Positions 1-9,400 of a stretch of 64,000 bases of DNA are shown here, piece after piece. Position 1 is the first letter of the stretch. Every line of letters begins with the position of its first letter. The notes under the pieces are model-generated. The model was given only the letters and a program-made list of their open reading frames with translations, made no database searches and was not told where the DNA came from. The position numbers and the translations under genes were made by a program. This stretch comes from AP-15 sp963845735 (GTDB taxonomy: Bacteria > Pseudomonadota > Alphaproteobacteria > ATCC43930 > CGMCC-115725), in NCBI GenBank assembly GCA_963845735.1, contig CAWJTR010000008.1, forward strand, positions 62,001 to 126,000. Reading direction: 5' to 3'.

Positions 1-1
1 C

Positions 2-1420
2 CACATTGCCGGCGGCTCGAAAGATGTCTTCGTCAGCGACAACGAGATCGAAGGCGGATTGCGCAACGGCATCACCCTCGGCAGCTTTGTGCTTCTCAAC
101 AGCGACGGAAACGACACCGGCGCCCTGACCGGGGTTCTCGCGACGAACCCCTCTTCCGACAACATCACCTTGCAGCTTCCGCCCCGCGGCGTCAGCGGAG
201 CAACCACGGGCACACCCGCCGCCGGGAGTGGGCTGCAAAACATTCAGATTGCCCGCAACCGCATCCGCAACATGGGTCTGTGCGGCATTGGACCAGTAGG
301 TTTCTTCGATCTCGCCCAGACCCTCGAGGTCATCAGCATCGAAAACCTCACCATTACCGGCAATGCCATCTCCGGCTCACTGCAGGATGTTGGCACGCCC
401 TCGTCGCTGTTCGGCTATGGCGCAATCTGCATTCCCGACGTTCAGAATCTGATAATCCGCGACAACACCGTTACCGACTTTGGCAACGTCCCCGGAGCCC
501 CGGTATGCGGCATCTTTGTGCTCAACGGCGAACTGGTTGATGTCAGTCGTAACCAGATCCTCGAGACCCGCGATTGGTCCGCCATCTCCGGGACCACGCC
601 TTCAACCAGTGGGATATACGCCGGCATCATGCTCATGTTCGTCACGCCGCCCGCGCTTAATCAGGCGGCTGTCGGATCTGTATGGGCGTCATCCGCAGCG
701 GCGGGCAACCCACTGGCGCCCATCTACCAGCCAGGGCTCCCGGCACTTCGGGTGGAAAACAATGTGGTTCGAGTTCCGCTCGGAGTCGCGCTCGAAGCCG
801 TCGGCTTTGGTACCTTCTCCATCACCGGCAACCATCTCAGCTCCGGAGGCACGATATCTGTCGGCTCAGCGGTCCCTGCTGGGACGACAGGTCTGCAGAC
901 GAATCCCCTGGACGCCCTCACCGTGCTAATTTTGAATCTTGGTCTCGCGATCGAGTTCGATCCTGCCGTCAACTACTCGAAACTGTATCAGTACGGCAAG
1001 CAATCAGCCCTTCAGGTCGCCGACAACGCGCTGGCGAATTCATCCAGCGGCGCGGTGCTCTTTACCAACAACATCTGCCAGTTGGAGGCCCGCGCGAGCG
1101 GGGCAACGGGATTCGCTTCTGTGGAGATTCTCAGCCTCGACCACGTGATCTTCTCCAACAATCATTGCTGGTTGGACGGTGGCGCCGCATTCACCGCCTG
1201 GTTGGACGCACTACTCCTCTGCACGTCGCTCAACGCCTGCGGCAATCGGTTTCAGGAATCGCTCGGCTCCGTGCTTGCCTCCGGCCTCACCTATGCGTTG
1301 CTGAACATCACGACGCAAAACATCTCGACCTATTGCCTATTCCCGGAAGGCCCAGCCGGCTGGGTGATCAGCAGCAGCAATCTCATGGTCGAGTGTGCCG
1401 AGTTCAAACCCGGGCAATAA
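2..1420 (+). CDS. Right-handed parallel beta-helix protein, 5' end outside window
   Basis: The frame is open from the left edge, so the N-terminus is missing and the first start inside the window (TTG at 59) is not the true one. The visible part, about 470 residues, has repeated short strands of the type IxIxxNxI, such as LTITGNAIS, LIIRDNTVTDF, VDVSRNQIL and VIFSNNHCW, spaced 25-60 residues apart. This periodic N-rich turn pattern is typical of pectate-lyase-like parallel beta-helices. No catalytic triad can be named. Beta-helix proteins of this sort are often surface, tail-fibre or carbohydrate-binding proteins. The next two genes run in the same direction and the third is an eCIS-core protein, so a structural or cargo role in a phage-tail-like particle is possible but only inferred. 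Confidence 0.75.
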   Translation, partial: HIAGGSKDVFVSDNEIEGGLRNGITLGSFVLLNSDGNDTGALTGVLATNPSSDNITLQLPPRGVSGATTGTPAAGSGLQNIQIARNRIRNMGLCGIGPVGFFDLAQTLEVISIENLTITGNAISGSLQDVGTPSSLFGYGAICIPDVQNLIIRDNTVTDFGNVPGAPVCGIFVLNGELVDVSRNQILETRDWSAISGTTPSTSGIYAGIMLMFVTPPALNQAAVGSVWASSAAAGNPLAPIYQPGLPALRVENNVVRVPLGVALEAVGFGTFSITGNHLSSGGTISVGSAVPAGTTGLQTNPLDALTVLILNLGLAIEFDPAVNYSKLYQYGKQSALQVADNALANSSSGAVLFTNNICQLEARASGATGFASVEILSLDHVIFSNNHCWLDGGAAFTAWLDALLLCTSLNACGNRFQESLGSVLASGLTYALLNITTQNISTYCLFPEGPAGWVISSSNLMVECAEFKPGQ

Positions 1421-1456
1421 CCATACCGAGGCCCCCCAAGAAAGGACAGCCGTTTC

Positions 1457-2254
1457 ATGACCGCTCCAACACAGCCCGCCGCCCCCACGACCACCACGCC
1501 TTCCACAACAAGCGCATCGATCAGCAGCCAACTCACCACTGCTCTGAGCTCCGCCGACGCCGCCGTTAGCCAGCGCATCCAGAATTCCAACAGTGTTTAT
1601 AACGCTCGCCTAGCGCAACAGACGCGCGCCGCCGCCAGTGCTACGGCACGGTTCGGCGCCGGCTCCCCACAGGCCGTCGCTGCCGAAGCCGCGGTGACTG
1701 CATCCAAGGCGACCGTCGCGCGGGTGGCGATCCTCAACCAGCAGGTCAGCGCGGCAACGCCGCAGGTCTCGGCGACGGGATGGGCGCTCTACGGCCACGT
1801 CTACAACGCCCAACTGCAGCCGGTCTCCGCCTACACCGTCTTCCTGGTCGACGCGAAGAATGCCTACCAAAGCGCCTATGGCTTCACCTATACCGACAGT
1901 ACAGGCTACTTCCTGATCAGTTTCGCCGGCGAGCCTGCGGCCTCACGAAGTCAGAATGACTCATCGTCACCCCGCCGTCGTCGGTCGCGAGCTGAGGCAG
2001 GCCGTACGCATCCCGGTGAGGAGGACCAGCAATCGGAACCAGCCCAGCCGGCGACTCAGACCTCCTCCCCACTCTTTGTCGAGATCGCCAACGCAAACGC
2101 CCAGCCGGTCTACCTGAGCAAGACAGCCTTTCAACCCACCCTCGGCGCCGCAACCTATCAGAACATCACCCTGCCCGCCGGGGAGCCGCCAATCGGCGAC
2201 CCGCCTCCGGAGATCCGCGCGATCGCACTTCCCCTTGCCGGAAGGAAGCGCTGA
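1457..2254 (+). CDS. Modular hypothetical protein with carboxypeptidase-regulatory-like segment
   Basis: 265 residues starting at ATG 1457, 36 bp after the beta-helix gene and in the same direction. Residues 1-35 are rich in Pro, Thr and Ser. Residues 35-105 are Ala-rich and probably helical. Around residues 115-155 the stretch GWALYGHVYNAQLQPVSAYT, followed by a TDSTGYF turn, looks like a carboxypeptidase-regulatory-like (Ig-type) beta sandwich. A basic Arg/Ser-rich linker follows, then a second strand-rich part (PLFVEIANANAQPVYLSKT). No signal peptide, membrane segment or catalytic motif is seen. The name is unknown. Its position between a beta-helix protein and a DUF4157 protein suggests it belongs to the same accessory locus. 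Confidence 0.65.
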   Translation: MTAPTQPAAPTTTTPSTTSASISSQLTTALSSADAAVSQRIQNSNSVYNARLAQQTRAAASATARFGAGSPQAVAAEAAVTASKATVARVAILNQQVSAATPQVSATGWALYGHVYNAQLQPVSAYTVFLVDAKNAYQSAYGFTYTDSTGYFLISFAGEPAASRSQNDSSSPRRRRSRAEAGRTHPGEEDQQSEPAQPATQTSSPLFVEIANANAQPVYLSKTAFQPTLGAATYQNITLPAGEPPIGDPPPEIRAIALPLAGRKR

Positions 2255-2356
2255 CGACGAACTGCCTGTGATCATGATGCCGGGGACGACCCTATCCGAA
2301 AGCAGAACGGCGGGGTTGCTCTTTTCACACTAATCTCATTTCTTGGTGGGTTGATC

Positions 2357-3992
2357 ATGTTTGCCCCGAGGGTTGCAACTACACAGACGAGAGGCGATGC
2401 CGGTTCGACCGACAGATTTGGACAGCGGACCTCGCGCCAGGCCAGGAACGAGCGCGACGGCGACCAAGAGCGAGAAATCGTCCGTGAAAACCTGACCGAC
2501 CCGGCAGCACCGCGCCGCCTCACCTGGGATTTCGGCAAGATCCCGCTCTTCCCGCCGGACCGGACGAGCCGACCCCAGGCGTCATACCCGTTGCCGGGGA
2601 TCATTCAGCCGAAGCTCGTCTGTCGGAGCGGTCAACGATCCGCTTGAGCATGAAGCCGACCGCGTTGCCAACGAGGTGATGCGCATGCCTGACCCCGACG
2701 TGTCCGTCGCCGCGGCACCTCCGCAGGTAAGCCGAAAATGTGCCGCATGCGACGAGGAAGGAGAAGAAATTCAAAGGAAGCCGACCGGATCGGCCGAGAC
2801 GAGCCTCAGCGAGGCGCCCGCGATTGTGCATCAAGTGCTACGCTCGCCGGGGCAGCCGCTCGATGCGGTGACCCGCGCTTATTTCGAGCCGCGCTTCGGC
2901 AATGACTTTAGCCAGGTGCGCATACACACCGATGCGCGCGCGGCCGAGTCGGCGCGCTCCGTGCACGCCCGTGCCTACACTGTGGGACGGCATATTGTGC
3001 TAGGCAGCGCTCAACCGTCGCTCAGGTCAGTCGCGGGACAGTCGCTGCTGGCTCACGAACTGGCCCACGTGGTTCAGCAGAGCCGGGGCGGGCCCGCGCC
3101 TGAGCTCAGTGCGCTTGCGCCGCATGAGCAAGACGCTCGCTCCGCCGCAAATGCTATCGCAGCCGGAGCATCCTTCGTAAACGTGGCTTGCAATACCGGT
3201 GTAGGCCTTGCCCGTGACGACAAGCGTCATAAGCCGGAAGCGCCTCCCGATCCAGCGGTGGTCAAGGAAGCAAGACTCACAGAGTTGGCGGGTGATCCCC
3301 GCAAGGCGCATGAGGCGTGGAAAAATTTGAAACTGGAGGAGAAAACTGAACTGGTCGACAAGATGATCGCGCTCTATGGCGCCGTGTTTGCGCATCAGTT
3401 CCGCGATATTGCAGAACACGGTAAGGCACAATTCACCCAGTACTATTGGCAGCCTAATACCGGTCCGACTCCCGAGCAGCTCAGGGCCAGGGGATGGCGC
3501 CTCCTGGGAATGGAACGAACTGGCACTGGCGCAACCGACGTCGAGGTTTGGGTGAATGCGGCCGGCAGCACCACACGGCGAGACATTTCCACCTACCACC
3601 AAAAGTCAAGGGGGACCATAGTAGAGCCGCCGCCGCCGTGTCCATGTCCAGAGAGCGCATTCTGTGATGATCTTGCAAAGATCATCAAGGAGGGTTGGCC
3701 CGCGATATCAGCATTTGATATAAGTGTAGAGGGCTTTGCGGCGAATCCAACCGGCGCACATGCGACGAATATCGAGGCTGAGATTGCACGAAACCGCGCC
3801 TTAGCTCGGGATTTTACTACAAAATTGAGCAACCTTCAGGACGAGGCCGATAAACTCGGGGATGAAGAGAAATGCATTGGCGATAAGGCCTCCGAAGAGT
3901 GGGATGCGGCCACGGATCAGTACACACGGATTTTGCAAAGATACAACACACTCAAGCAGGCACCGGCCGGCGGAGCTGATCCGAATCCGTGA
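2357..3992 (+). CDS. DUF4157 (eCIS-core) protein, split by one frameshift
   Basis: The N-terminal part reads from ATG 2357 in one frame and contains WDFGKIPLFPPDR and IQPKLV. The frame breaks at about 2621. The next frame carries VNDPLEHEADRVANEV, a RKCAACDEE cysteine pair, YFEPRFGNDFSQVRIHTD and the metalloprotease-like HELAHVVQQ. These blocks, in this order, are the standard DUF4157 domain. Dropping the T near 2621 rejoins the halves as LVVGAVNDPLEHEADR, so the break is a single extra base. About 290 residues follow the domain, with a Pro/Cys-rich segment (PPPPCPCPES) and a helical C-terminus; this tail matches no family I know. DUF4157 domains are widespread on proteins linked to extracellular contractile injection systems and on self-processing toxins. 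The tail could be an effector domain, but that is inference. Confidence 0.85.
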
Positions 3993-4759
3993 TTTTGCTG
4001 ACGGTTGACATCAATGGCGGGCGTCGGATCCTGCTTGCGCCGAAATCGATGTCGGCGTCAACGCCGGTGCGCGGGGGACGGGGCATCCTGCTTGCCTACA
4101 TTTATTAAAGCAGGCCGCCACCTCCTATGCACCTAACCTCGTCATCCGCTCTGGTGGAATATCTCGTCTAATAAAGGTCGTTTCCGGGCCCGCCCAAGGG
4201 TCATACCCAACTCTTCCTTGGTGGTCCCTTCCCTCCCGGCATAAACGCCAATCAGCCAAGGCTGCTGAGCGGGCGGGCCAAATGCCTCACGACCTTCCGT
4301 CGTCGCTAATCAATTTCCGAAGTACAACACCGGAGATCCCGACATGCCTTCGCGAATAAGCGCATCGACCAGAATGACGGATTATACGTGCCGCAGAAAC
4401 CCGGACCCCCTGCCCTCATCGGCCGCGCGTTGCCCGAGAATGCGCCTATGGTGCGCAGGTCGACATCGCTTCGAGTCCTCCAGACGGCAATATAGGTAAC
4501 CGGGGGCGTCTGGCCGCCGCACAGGCGGTTGCCCGACAGGAGGACAGGATCGGCAGGCGCGGTCACCCTGAAGAGGATGGCATTGACGGGTTCCCGTCGT
4601 CTTCCCTGGATTCAGGCGGGCTGCCGGCTGGGGAGAGCGGCAGGGATGCGCCTCCAAACCATCTCACGGAATGTGGGTCGGCGCCGCTTGGGCCAGAACG
4701 CGCGATAATCTTGCGACGAAGCGTGGATGATCTCGGTTTGCTATAGGTAGCGCCTTGTT
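3993..4759. other. Unassigned 767-bp stretch between DUF4157 gene and XrtA operon end
   Basis: No gene is supported with confidence. The best candidate is a minus-strand ORF at 4306-4566 (86 codons). It contains LLSGNRLCGGQTPPVTYIAVW and a GFCGTY motif, and its composition looks protein-like. It has no recognisable ribosome site or family, and overlapping frames are equally open. It might be the remains of a small Cys-containing secreted protein. No strong terminator hairpin was seen after 4760, where the XrtA operon ends, or after 3992. Confidence 0.3.
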
Positions 4760-6401
4760 TTATTTCGTGATGCTCTCGCCGGCCTTGGGCGCGTCGCTCC
4801 GGGGCAATGCGTCTAGGTATTGGGGCAGAGGTTGCGTCGCCCGCAGGAAGCGCGCGAGCTGGCCGGCGGCGCGATCGTCGGGATCGTCCATGCTCGCCGC
4901 GACCGCAACAAACGCGGCTACCGGCGCGCGCCGCAGCAACACGGCACGCGCCTGCAACAGCTTGGCTTCGAGCAGTCCACCGACGGTTTTTCCGTCGACC
5001 ACATAGAACGACCACACCAGACGACGGTGCGGCCCGCTGACGATCTGGGCGCTCGTCACGTCAACCTTCTGATCGGCCAGCGACAGCTCGGCACGCCCTT
5101 GTTGGGCCACGCGCCACAGCCGGTCATCGGCAACGCGATTTTCGCTGTTGGTCAGGGCACTGCCGACAACGCGCAGGCGATAGAGCGCTATAAAGCGGTC
5201 GACGACGCCGGAGCCGGGCTCGGCGAAACTCTGCAGGAACTCGCGATCGGCGCCGAGCACCACCGGCCGCCACTCGATGCCGGCAACCGGATGCCACGGC
5301 GGATCGACCCGCGGGCTGTCGGCGCGCGGCAGCGCCGAAGCCGGGAAGTCGCTGTCCAGCCTGGCCGCGTAGGCCGGACCGGCCAGGGCGAGCACAACGG
5401 CAGCACCGACGGCGATGGCGAACCGCCAGGCCGGCGGGCTCGGTGCCGGCAGCGGTAGAACAGACGGACGCCGGTCCCCCTTGTCGACAAACGCCATCCC
5501 GATCGCGATCAGCAGCAGGATCACCAGCGAGAAGAACAGCCAGCCATAGATGATATGGTCAGCTTCGACCGCCGTGGCGCTGCCTTCGAGATGCGCCAAT
5601 ACGATGATCCCCAAGGCGCGCATGCCATTGGCGCCGATCGGCACCGTTAGCGACAGCGCGATGAATACCGCGCGGCGCAGAAAGCTGCGGTACATGACGA
5701 TGGCAAAAAAACAGCCGAACACAGCCGAGGCGACCAGAAACCGCAAACCGGCGCAAGCTTCGGCGATCTCGAAATTGCCCTCGGGTATCTCGATCATATA
5801 GCCGTCGGAAAAAACCGGGAATATGAAGGGTATGCAGCCCGGCGACGACGATCTTGGCGGTGATCGTCTGCAATGTCGGGACGAGAAAGGCGCCGCTCGG
5901 CACCAGAAAGAATAAAAACAGCAGCGGAGCCAGCAGGCGCCTGAACACCCGCGGACCAAGCGCCACCAGCAAAACGATTTCGAACATCGCCACGAGCATC
6001 AGTTGTCGACCCTCGTTGATGTCGAGGATCGCGGCGACAAGCCAGAACGCCGACAGCACCGGCATCAGCAATAAGGGCCAGAACGCCGGAGCGGGCGACA
6101 TAGCGGCAATCACCGCCCGCCGTTCCCACAGCAAATACCCCACGAGCGGCAGGATCAGAAAGCCGTGATTGTAAGCGGTCGAAGAGATCCAAACTTGTAC
6201 CGCCAACGCCACTTCATGGCGAAAGACCAAGCCAAAGACGACGGCCGACAGCGCGATCATCAACAGCGCCGCGCCCCAGCCGTACGCCGCCGACGCCCGG
6301 CCACTCACACGAGTTGTCGAAACAGCGGGAAGGGCAATGGGGAGTACCGCCACCGGCTTTGCCGGATCGTCCAACGATCCCGGCCTACGGGGGATATCCA
6401 T
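4760..6401 (-). CDS. xrtA: Exosortase A fused to EpsI domain, one frameshift
   Basis: Membrane transpeptidase-like enzyme of the PEP-CTERM/EPS system. The N-terminal 195 residues, from ATG 6401, carry five or more membrane segments and the family stretch SSTAYNHGFLILPL. The frame then breaks at a run of six A on the plus strand (5809-5814). The next frame continues with SDGYMIEIPEGNFEIAEACAGLR, the active-site cysteine motif, then GANGMRALGIIVLAH, which supplies the conserved Arg and His. After more membrane helices comes a soluble C-terminal part of about 220 residues that matches the EpsI domain usually fused to XrtA. Removing one base of the run restores PGFSDGYMIE. The reconstructed length of about 547 residues suits an XrtA-EpsI fusion. 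It starts 2 bp after the FemAB gene stop and is the last gene of the operon. Confidence 0.93.
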
Positions 6402-6403
6402 GG

Positions 6404-7447
6404 TCAGCCGATCCCCTTGACGATCAACGGCCCGAGCCGATTGGCGAGCGGCAACGGCAATCTTTTCCAGGCCGCGATGAAAAACGCGAATTTAGGGTTT
6501 AGCGGGTTCAGATCGGGCATATCCCGCTCTGCCGTCAAGCGGAATTGGTAGACGAGCGGCGTCGGCTCGAAGCCCCAATTGCGCTTGAACGCGTATGCCC
6601 CGGTGCCGATCTTGCTGCGCCCAAAGTCGAACCTGCGATAGCCGCGTTCACAAGCTCTCCTCATCACCTCCCAATACATAAAGTCATTTGCCGCGAGTCC
6701 TCGCGCCATCCCTGTCCCGCCCCCATAAAAAGGCAACACCTCGTCCCGAAAATAGAAGTTGAGCACTGCTGCCACCGCCCCTCCATTGCAGGTAACGGTG
6801 ACGATGTCCGAACAGGCGGGGAATTCTTCCCTGAGAATACGAAAATATGACTTGGCAAATACGGGCGTCCCGAGATTATGAACAGACTCGGCGTAGATGC
6901 GATGGAGCCGATCGACGTCGTCGTCGATTTCGGATTGCAACCCGTGTTGAATGCCCTTGCGGATCATCGCCCGCTGCTTGCGCGGGACCGCCTTCAGATT
7001 GGCTTCGACCGAGGGATCGATCGCCTTGCGGAAGATCGCGTAGAGCCCCGACTTGGTCGGCCAATCGGCGCGGCTCTTCGATGCGCCCCGCATTTCGAGC
7101 ACCGGCACCCCGAGCCTGTCCATCAGCCGCACGGCTTCGCCTTCGAGCGCGCGCATGCTCGCGTCGTCGACGGCGATCGGACCGCCCTGAACGCCAAACG
7201 CATTCGCAATCAAGGAGGAGCCGAACAGCGCCGATTTAACATGGGTGAGCGGTAGCACCCCGGTCAAATTTCCGGCGCGCTCGGCGAGCAGATAATGAGT
7301 GCGATGGCCAAAGGCGCGCTCGATCACCCGCCGCCATGGCGACAGGTGGAAGAACGTCCCGGCCGCGCAGTCTCGGACGAAATCGTCCCACCGTCCAGAA
7401 TCATCCGGCTGGAACGGTCTTACCGCGACCTGCGATGATCCGTCCAT
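6404..7447 (-). CDS. FemAB family XrtA/PEP-CTERM-associated protein
   Basis: 347 residues, intact, with a GNAT-like double fold. It has the family pattern of an N-terminal SGRWDDFVRDC region, the GPIAVDD and LEMRG core strands, a RKQRAMIRKGIQ helix and a C-terminal FDFGRSKIGTGAYAFKRNWG motif. That last motif is the hallmark of the subfamily tied to exosortase A loci. FemAB proteins transfer amino acids onto peptidoglycan precursors; what this subfamily acylates is not known. The start at 7447 overlaps the preceding deacetylase gene by 28 bp and the stop lies 2 bp before xrtA, so the three are translationally coupled. Confidence 0.93.
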   Translation of the reverse strand: MDGSSQVAVRPFQPDDSGRWDDFVRDCAAGTFFHLSPWRRVIERAFGHRTHYLLAERAGNLTGVLPLTHVKSALFGSSLIANAFGVQGGPIAVDDASMRALEGEAVRLMDRLGVPVLEMRGASKSRADWPTKSGLYAIFRKAIDPSVEANLKAVPRKQRAMIRKGIQHGLQSEIDDDVDRLHRIYAESVHNLGTPVFAKSYFRILREEFPACSDIVTVTCNGGAVAAVLNFYFRDEVLPFYGGGTGMARGLAANDFMYWEVMRRACERGYRRFDFGRSKIGTGAYAFKRNWGFEPTPLVYQFRLTAERDMPDLNPLNPKFAFFIAAWKRLPLPLANRLGPLIVKGIG

Positions 7448-8343
7448 GCCGTGATCAGTGGAAACCGCCCCGACGGCTCGGTCAGGAATAACCGGTCCAT
7501 GCGCGTCCAGGCGAATTCGCGCAACAGACGACGCAGGCGCGGCTCGGTGCGGCTAAGGTTCAAGTAATGGCGAAACCGCGAGCGCAGCGGCGACTGCCGC
7601 TGCCGCGGCTGCTCGGGATCGATCTCCCACGGATGGAGATAAAATACCGGCGATGGGCTGTCGGCGCGGCACGCCCGGGCCAATAGCCGTCGGCTCAGCA
7701 CATACGGAAACAGTCGGAAATAACCTCCGCCCGAGGCGGGAACGCTCTTTCCCAGCATACGAACGGTGGTCAGCGGGATTTCGATCATCCCCGGACACGG
7801 AGCAAACGGGAATTGCGGCGCGTCAGGACTTCCGTAGATATCGTGCCTGACCGGATAGACGCTCGAACTGTAGCAATAGCCCTCCTCCGCGAGGATCTCA
7901 TGAGCCCAGGCGGTGGCGGGGCCGATCGAGAAGGTCGGGGCGCGATAGCCGCTTACCTTGACCTCGCCCGCATCCTCGAGAATTTTTTTGCTTTCGCGCA
8001 CATCGGCGCGAAAGGCGGCCGGAGACTGGCGATCGACGCGGACGTGATTGGTCCCGTGACTGGCCAGCTCATGACCTTCGGCAGTGATGCGCCGGGCCAG
8101 CGACGGATGCCGCCGCGCTATACAGCCCAAGGTGAAAAAGGTCGCCTGAACGCCCGCCTCGGCTAGGATCTCAAGCAGCCGTTGGGTATTGTGCTCGACC
8201 CGTTGCGGCAGGCCGTCCCAATCCTTGCGATCGATCGTCGCCGAGAAAGCCTCGACCTGAAAATAATCCTCGACGTCGATCGTCATCGCGCCGCACACGC
8301 GCCGGCTCTGGTGCGGCGCAGAGTCGGCGACCGAAACCGACAT
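7420..8343 (-). CDS. XrtA-associated polysaccharide deacetylase (DUF3473 type)
   Basis: 307 residues, intact. The NodB-type deacetylase domain begins with TIDVEDYFQVEAF (catalytic Asp and metal-binding Asp), followed by TFFTLG, the metal-binding HELASHGTNH and GYRAPTFSIG. The last 60-70 residues (YLHPWEIDPEQPR and on) form the DUF3473 tail typical of exosortase-A loci. It probably removes acetyl groups from the exopolysaccharide made by this operon. The ATG at 8343 follows the ATPase gene by 60 bp. An ATG overlapping the ATPase stop at 8406 opens in another frame, so a longer N-terminus hidden by an indel is possible. No signal peptide is visible. Confidence 0.93.
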   Translation of the reverse strand: MSVSVADSAPHQSRRVCGAMTIDVEDYFQVEAFSATIDRKDWDGLPQRVEHNTQRLLEILAEAGVQATFFTLGCIARRHPSLARRITAEGHELASHGTNHVRVDRQSPAAFRADVRESKKILEDAGEVKVSGYRAPTFSIGPATAWAHEILAEEGYCYSSSVYPVRHDIYGSPDAPQFPFAPCPGMIEIPLTTVRMLGKSVPASGGGYFRLFPYVLSRRLLARACRADSPSPVFYLHPWEIDPEQPRQRQSPLRSRFRHYLNLSRTEPRLRRLLREFAWTRMDRLFLTEPSGRFPLITAWTDHRRSR

Positions 8344-8403
8344 CGGCTCCGAGCTCTTGAGACTCGCTGACGATCTTGCGCTGGAACGACTTGGCCGCCG
8401 GGC

Positions 8404-9396
8404 TCATGGCCGTTCGCCTTGAAAATAATGGGCGGCGATTTCGATCGCGCGCCGGATCAGGCGATCGTGCTGGTCGACGTTCTTTTCGAGCGCGGCGAGG
8501 CGTTCGACAATGGCCGGAAAAGCAGCGCCTAGCGCGCCCGTCGCGGCATCGACAGCGGGGAGCGTCGGCGGCGAGGCGACCACCGCGATTTCCTCGCGCA
8601 GATCGTTGGCAACCTTGTCGACTGCGCTCGCCGTCAAGGTGTGGAGCTGCTCTAGAAATCCGTACAGCAGAAGCCGCGAGCACAAGGTGTTGATCCGCCG
8701 GGGTACGCCTTCGGTATGCCGATAGATCACCGGAAAGGAGGCTTCGGTGAAATGCGGGTCGCCTTTCCACTCGGCGCGGCGCAGGCGGTGCTCTACATAG
8801 GCCCTGGTTTCGGCCTCATCCAGCGGGCCGAGATGGTAAGCGGCGGTCACCCGCTGGCGCAGTTGTTCGAGCCCGGGGCTGCCCAAGATCGTCCGGAACT
8901 GCGGCTGGCCGAGCAGAAAGCTCTGTAATGCCATAGTCCTATCGACGACGATGTTGGAGAGCATGCGCAGCTCTTCGAGCGCCTCGAACGACAAATTCTG
9001 AGCCTCGTCGACGATCAGCAGCACGCGTTTGCCGTCGCGGTGCTGGGCGAGAACGAAATCGCTGATGCGCTGCAGCAGAGATCCCTTGGCCAGCCCCTCC
9101 TTGGCAACGCCGAAGCCGGCCGCCACCAAATGCAGGAGATCGTCGCCGCCGAGCTGGCTGGTCACGATCTTTGCGGTAACAAAGCTGCTCTCGTTGATCG
9201 TCGACAGCAGATTGTCGACCAGGATGGTCTTTCCCGCCCCGACTTCACCGGTAATTATGATGAAGCCTTCGGCATGGTGCAGACCGTAGACCAGATAGGC
9301 CATCGCCTGCCGATGAACGGTACTCTCGAAGAAGAAGCGGGCATCGGGCGTCAGTTGGAACGGCCGGGTGGCAAGCCCATAGAATTCAGAATACAT
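8404..9396 (-). CDS. XrtA-associated AAA ATPase (ExeA/GspA-like)
   Basis: 330 residues, intact. The start region MYSEFYGLATRPFQLTPD is the usual opening of this family. Walker A GEVGAGKT lies near residue 50 and Walker B LLIVDEAQNL near residue 130. The sensor region GQPQFR and the arginine-rich GVPRRINTLCSRLLLYG follow. After residue 250 the sequence becomes Ala-rich and helical, with a possible coiled coil (ERLAALEKNVDQHDRL). It is a soluble P-loop ATPase of the general-secretion ExeA group found in almost every exosortase-A polysaccharide locus. The exact role is unknown; it may energise export or assembly. The start lies 4 bp after the outer-membrane gene stop at 9401. Confidence 0.94.
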   Translation of the reverse strand: MYSEFYGLATRPFQLTPDARFFFESTVHRQAMAYLVYGLHHAEGFIIITGEVGAGKTILVDNLLSTINESSFVTAKIVTSQLGGDDLLHLVAAGFGVAKEGLAKGSLLQRISDFVLAQHRDGKRVLLIVDEAQNLSFEALEELRMLSNIVVDRTMALQSFLLGQPQFRTILGSPGLEQLRQRVTAAYHLGPLDEAETRAYVEHRLRRAEWKGDPHFTEASFPVIYRHTEGVPRRINTLCSRLLLYGFLEQLHTLTASAVDKVANDLREEIAVVASPPTLPAVDAATGALGAAFPAIVERLAALEKNVDQHDRLIRRAIEIAAHYFQGERP

Positions 9397-9400
9397 GGGC

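Noticed and set aside
5559..5959. Programmed frameshifting to make short and long XrtA
   Set aside because: No stimulatory structure or family precedent was seen, and many unrelated genes in the window show the same kind of slip; error is the simpler reading.
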